DNA from: Betaproteobacteria bacterium
GTDB taxonomy: Bacteria > Pseudomonadota > Gammaproteobacteria > Burkholderiales > SG8-39
Direction of reading: 5' to 3'
DNA: 7,007 nt
Assembly (NCBI GenBank): GCA_005884335.1
Contig: VBCJ01000093.1
Coordinates: 1 to 7,007 of the forward strand
Of this stretch, positions 6,157 to 7,007 are shown one piece after another. The translations under genes and the position numbers were made by a program. Position 1 is the stretch's first letter. Each line of letters opens with the position of its first letter. The notes under the pieces are model-generated. The model made no database searches, had not been told where the DNA came from, and saw nothing but the letters and a program-made list of their open reading frames with translations.

Positions 6157-7007
6157 ATGGCTGCGAACGAGCGCATCAACCACCCCATCTCGACCGCGGA
6201 GCTCGAGCGCCGCTGGGCCGCGGTGCGCGCCGCGATGGCCGAGCACAGGATCGACGCGCTCCTCATGCAATCGAACAACGACTGGATGGGGGGATACGTC
6301 AAGTACTTCACCGACGTGCCGGCGACGAACGGCTATCCCGTGACGGTCGTCTTCCCGAGGGACGAGCGCATGACGGTGATCGCGCAGGGGCCGATGGGGG
6401 TGGTGCGCGAGTTCGCTCCGCCGGGGGATCCGGTGAGACGGGGTACGGCGCGCTTTATGGGGATGCCCTCCTACGCCTCCTGCCCGTATACCGCCGAGTA
6501 CGACGCGCAGCTCGCCGAGCAGGCGTTGGAAAGGTATTCCGCCGCGACCATCGGCCTTCTCGGGCGCGCGGCGATGTCCTTCGCGCTGGGCGACTATCTG
6601 AAGCGCGCGCTCCTGCGCGCGAAGTTCGTCGACGCCTCCGACATCGTCGACCGCATCAAGGCGGTGAAGAGCCCGGAGGAGCTCGACCGCATCCGCCGCA
6701 CCGCCGCGCTGCAGGACAAGGCGATGGAGGAGACCTTCGCTTCGGTGAGGCCGGGCATGCGCGAGCTCGAGGTCGCGGCGGTCGCCGAGCACGTCGGCCA
6801 CCAGTACGGCAGCGAGCAGGGCCTGTTTCTCGCCGGCTCCGGTCCGGTCGGAACCGCCGCCGTCTTCGCCAACCGCCACCAGCAGAACCGCGTGCTGCGC
6901 GAAGGCGACCAGTTCACGATCCTGATCGAGAACAACGGCCCGGGCGGCTTCTACACCGAGCTGGGGCGCACCTGCGTGCTCGGGCAGGCCTCGCAGGAGA
7001 TGAAGGA
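6157..7007 (+). CDS. M24-family creatinase/Xaa-Pro peptidase-like protein, 3' end cut by window edge
   Basis: The first 283 residues of a two-domain M24 protein. Residues about 1-160 form the creatinase N-terminal domain (ELERRWAAVRAAM, IDALLMQSNNDWMGGYVKYF, YPVTVVFP). From R166 (RIKAVKSPEELDRIRRTA) begins the C-terminal pita-bread catalytic domain. Metallopeptidases of this fold carry two Asp ligands in a D-(x)10-D arrangement before an R-T. Here the equivalent stretch LIENNGPGGFYTELGRT has Glu258 and Glu268 instead, 10 residues apart. This, with H241 in NRHQQNR, resembles creatinase-like members that work without metal (C-N hydrolysis), rather than prolidases. The remaining three ligand positions lie beyond the window, so the call is provisional. 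The ATG overlaps nothing but directly abuts the dehydrogenase TGA, so it is strictly co-transcribed and likely coupled. No Shine-Dalgarno is obvious. Confidence 0.87.
   Translation, partial: MAANERINHPISTAELERRWAAVRAAMAEHRIDALLMQSNNDWMGGYVKYFTDVPATNGYPVTVVFPRDERMTVIAQGPMGVVREFAPPGDPVRRGTARFMGMPSYASCPYTAEYDAQLAEQALERYSAATIGLLGRAAMSFALGDYLKRALLRAKFVDASDIVDRIKAVKSPEELDRIRRTAALQDKAMEETFASVRPGMRELEVAAVAEHVGHQYGSEQGLFLAGSGPVGTAAVFANRHQQNRVLREGDQFTILIENNGPGGFYTELGRTCVLGQASQEMK

Noticed and set aside
5077..6879. A 600-codon minus-strand frame opposite the dehydrogenase and M24 genes
   Set aside because: His/Arg/Val-rich antisense shadow of two well-recognised genes with no motif of its own.

Overview
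The window is GC-rich DNA with dense gene packing, short operons, lipoprotein signal sequences and gene families common in Betaproteobacteria (Burkholderiales-like). That placement is inferred from gene content and codon use only. Nothing longer than about 170 bases is without a gene.

Left part (1-1350, all minus strand): a compact three-gene envelope lipoprotein operon, transcribed right to left. It encodes a CsgG/HfaB-family lipoprotein, a small DUF4810 lipoprotein, and a DUF799 (GNA1162-type) lipoprotein cut by the window edge. All three carry lipoboxes. They probably form one periplasm/outer-membrane assembly. No curli genes are visible.

Junction (1351-1448): just upstream of csgG lies a 44-base minus-strand segment that matches the 3' half of a tRNA-Glu, from the anticodon loop to the acceptor end. 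No matching 5' half is present. This looks like the attachment-site remnant left by a tRNA-targeting integrative element. By the usual geometry, everything to its right would be acquired DNA.

Right part (1449-7007): a putative catabolic or secondary-metabolism region arranged around a divergent promoter region (2697-2863) with two inverted repeats. Leftward runs a two-domain VOC (glyoxalase/extradiol-dioxygenase fold) protein with degenerate metal sites. Rightward run a secreted parallel beta-helix protein, a strong hairpin terminator, and a tightly coupled operon of a luciferase-like flavin monooxygenase, a D-2-hydroxyacid dehydrogenase and a creatinase-like M24 hydrolase (cut by the right edge). 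The last three genes are separated by 5 and 0 bases, so they are very likely one functional unit. An oxidation, C-N/C-O hydrolysis and 2-oxoacid reduction pathway fits the families, but the substrate cannot be read from the sequence.
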